Shown here piece after piece: positions 63,940 through 64,000 of a stretch of DNA of 64,000 nt. The notes beneath the pieces are model-generated. The model was not told where the DNA came from. It worked only from the letters and a program-made list of their open reading frames with translations, and searched no databases. Source of the stretch: Cafeteria roenbergensis (Eukaryota > Sar > Bigyra > Bicosoecida > Cafeteriaceae); contig VLTN01000074.1 of the NCBI GenBank assembly GCA_008330645.1, forward strand, positions 91,222 to 155,221. Direction: 5' to 3'. A program made the position numbers and the translations under genes. How positions within the stretch are numbered: position 1 is the stretch's first letter; every line of letters begins with the position of its first letter.

Positions 63940-64000
63940 AATTATAATTAATTTTATAATTTTAGATAATTACAAATCTTCGCGTTTAATGCTGATGGTG

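Larger units (their letters stand above)
51596..64000. mobile_element. Integrated mavirus-like virophage / polinton-type element (left part, at least 12.4 kb)
   Basis: The composition drops from very GC-rich to clearly AT-rich at about 51.6 kb and stays so to the window end. The gene set is the virophage/polinton morphogenesis module in order: major capsid, penton, cysteine protease, packaging ATPase. Near-identical AT-rich promoters with TCTA precede almost every gene, as known for mavirus and the late genes of its giant-virus partner CroV. The retroviral-type integrase, DNA polymerase B and helicase expected for this class are absent and should lie to the right. The right terminal repeat is out of the window, so exact ends and target duplication cannot be defined. 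Endogenous mavirus-like elements are known from Cafeteria genomes. Confidence 0.93.

Overview
The window is eukaryotic nuclear DNA, very GC-rich from 1 to about 51.6 kb, with a sharp switch to AT-rich DNA from about 51.6 kb to the end. The GC-rich part carries spliced protist genes. The AT-rich part is the left portion of an integrated mavirus-like virophage/polinton-type element, with major capsid, penton, adenain-like protease, FtsK/HerA ATPase and TCTA late promoters. A GC-rich host with an AT-rich mavirus-like insertion best fits a bicosoecid flagellate such as Cafeteria. That identification is inference; the element itself is seen directly.

Layout. 1-6432: a tandem array of about 31 units of 206 bp, open to the left. 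6609-7193: the 3' end of an ankyrin/coiled-coil gene. 7479-17141 (-): a giant low-complexity multi-pass membrane protein. 17960-20530 (+): adenylosuccinate lyase in five exons. 20968-32988 (+): a six-exon gene for a WD40-BTB-kelch-BTB/BACK protein of about 3,300 residues. 33642-39532: a 5.9-kb segment bounded by ~460-bp inverted repeats, holding an RCC1-repeat membrane protein gene and two copies of only its 3' end. 40042-41734 (-): an ELxxxDGT-type surface protein gene with one frameshift. 42722-44872 (+): an alpha/beta hydrolase. 45746-51343 (+): a FYVE-finger protein gene in three exons. About 51.6 kb to the end: the virophage-like element, with fibre, capsid, penton, protease, ATPase and nucleotidyltransferase-like genes leftward, and a lipase-domain gene plus small genes rightward. 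Integrase, polymerase and helicase are not in the window and would lie to the right.

All 12 donors and 13 acceptors inferred from protein continuity read GTGAG and GCAG. Each satellite unit carries the same pair, GCAG then exactly three variable bases then GTGAGT, so the array looks like a string of one-codon micro-exons. This is the most unusual signal here and is untested.

The four large GC-rich genes share a set of highly iterated short words (such as CGAAACCGC and GGCAGAGC), used on both strands and in every frame. Many element genes are interrupted by single-base length changes, mostly in short homopolymers, so sequencing error has to be separated from real decay.
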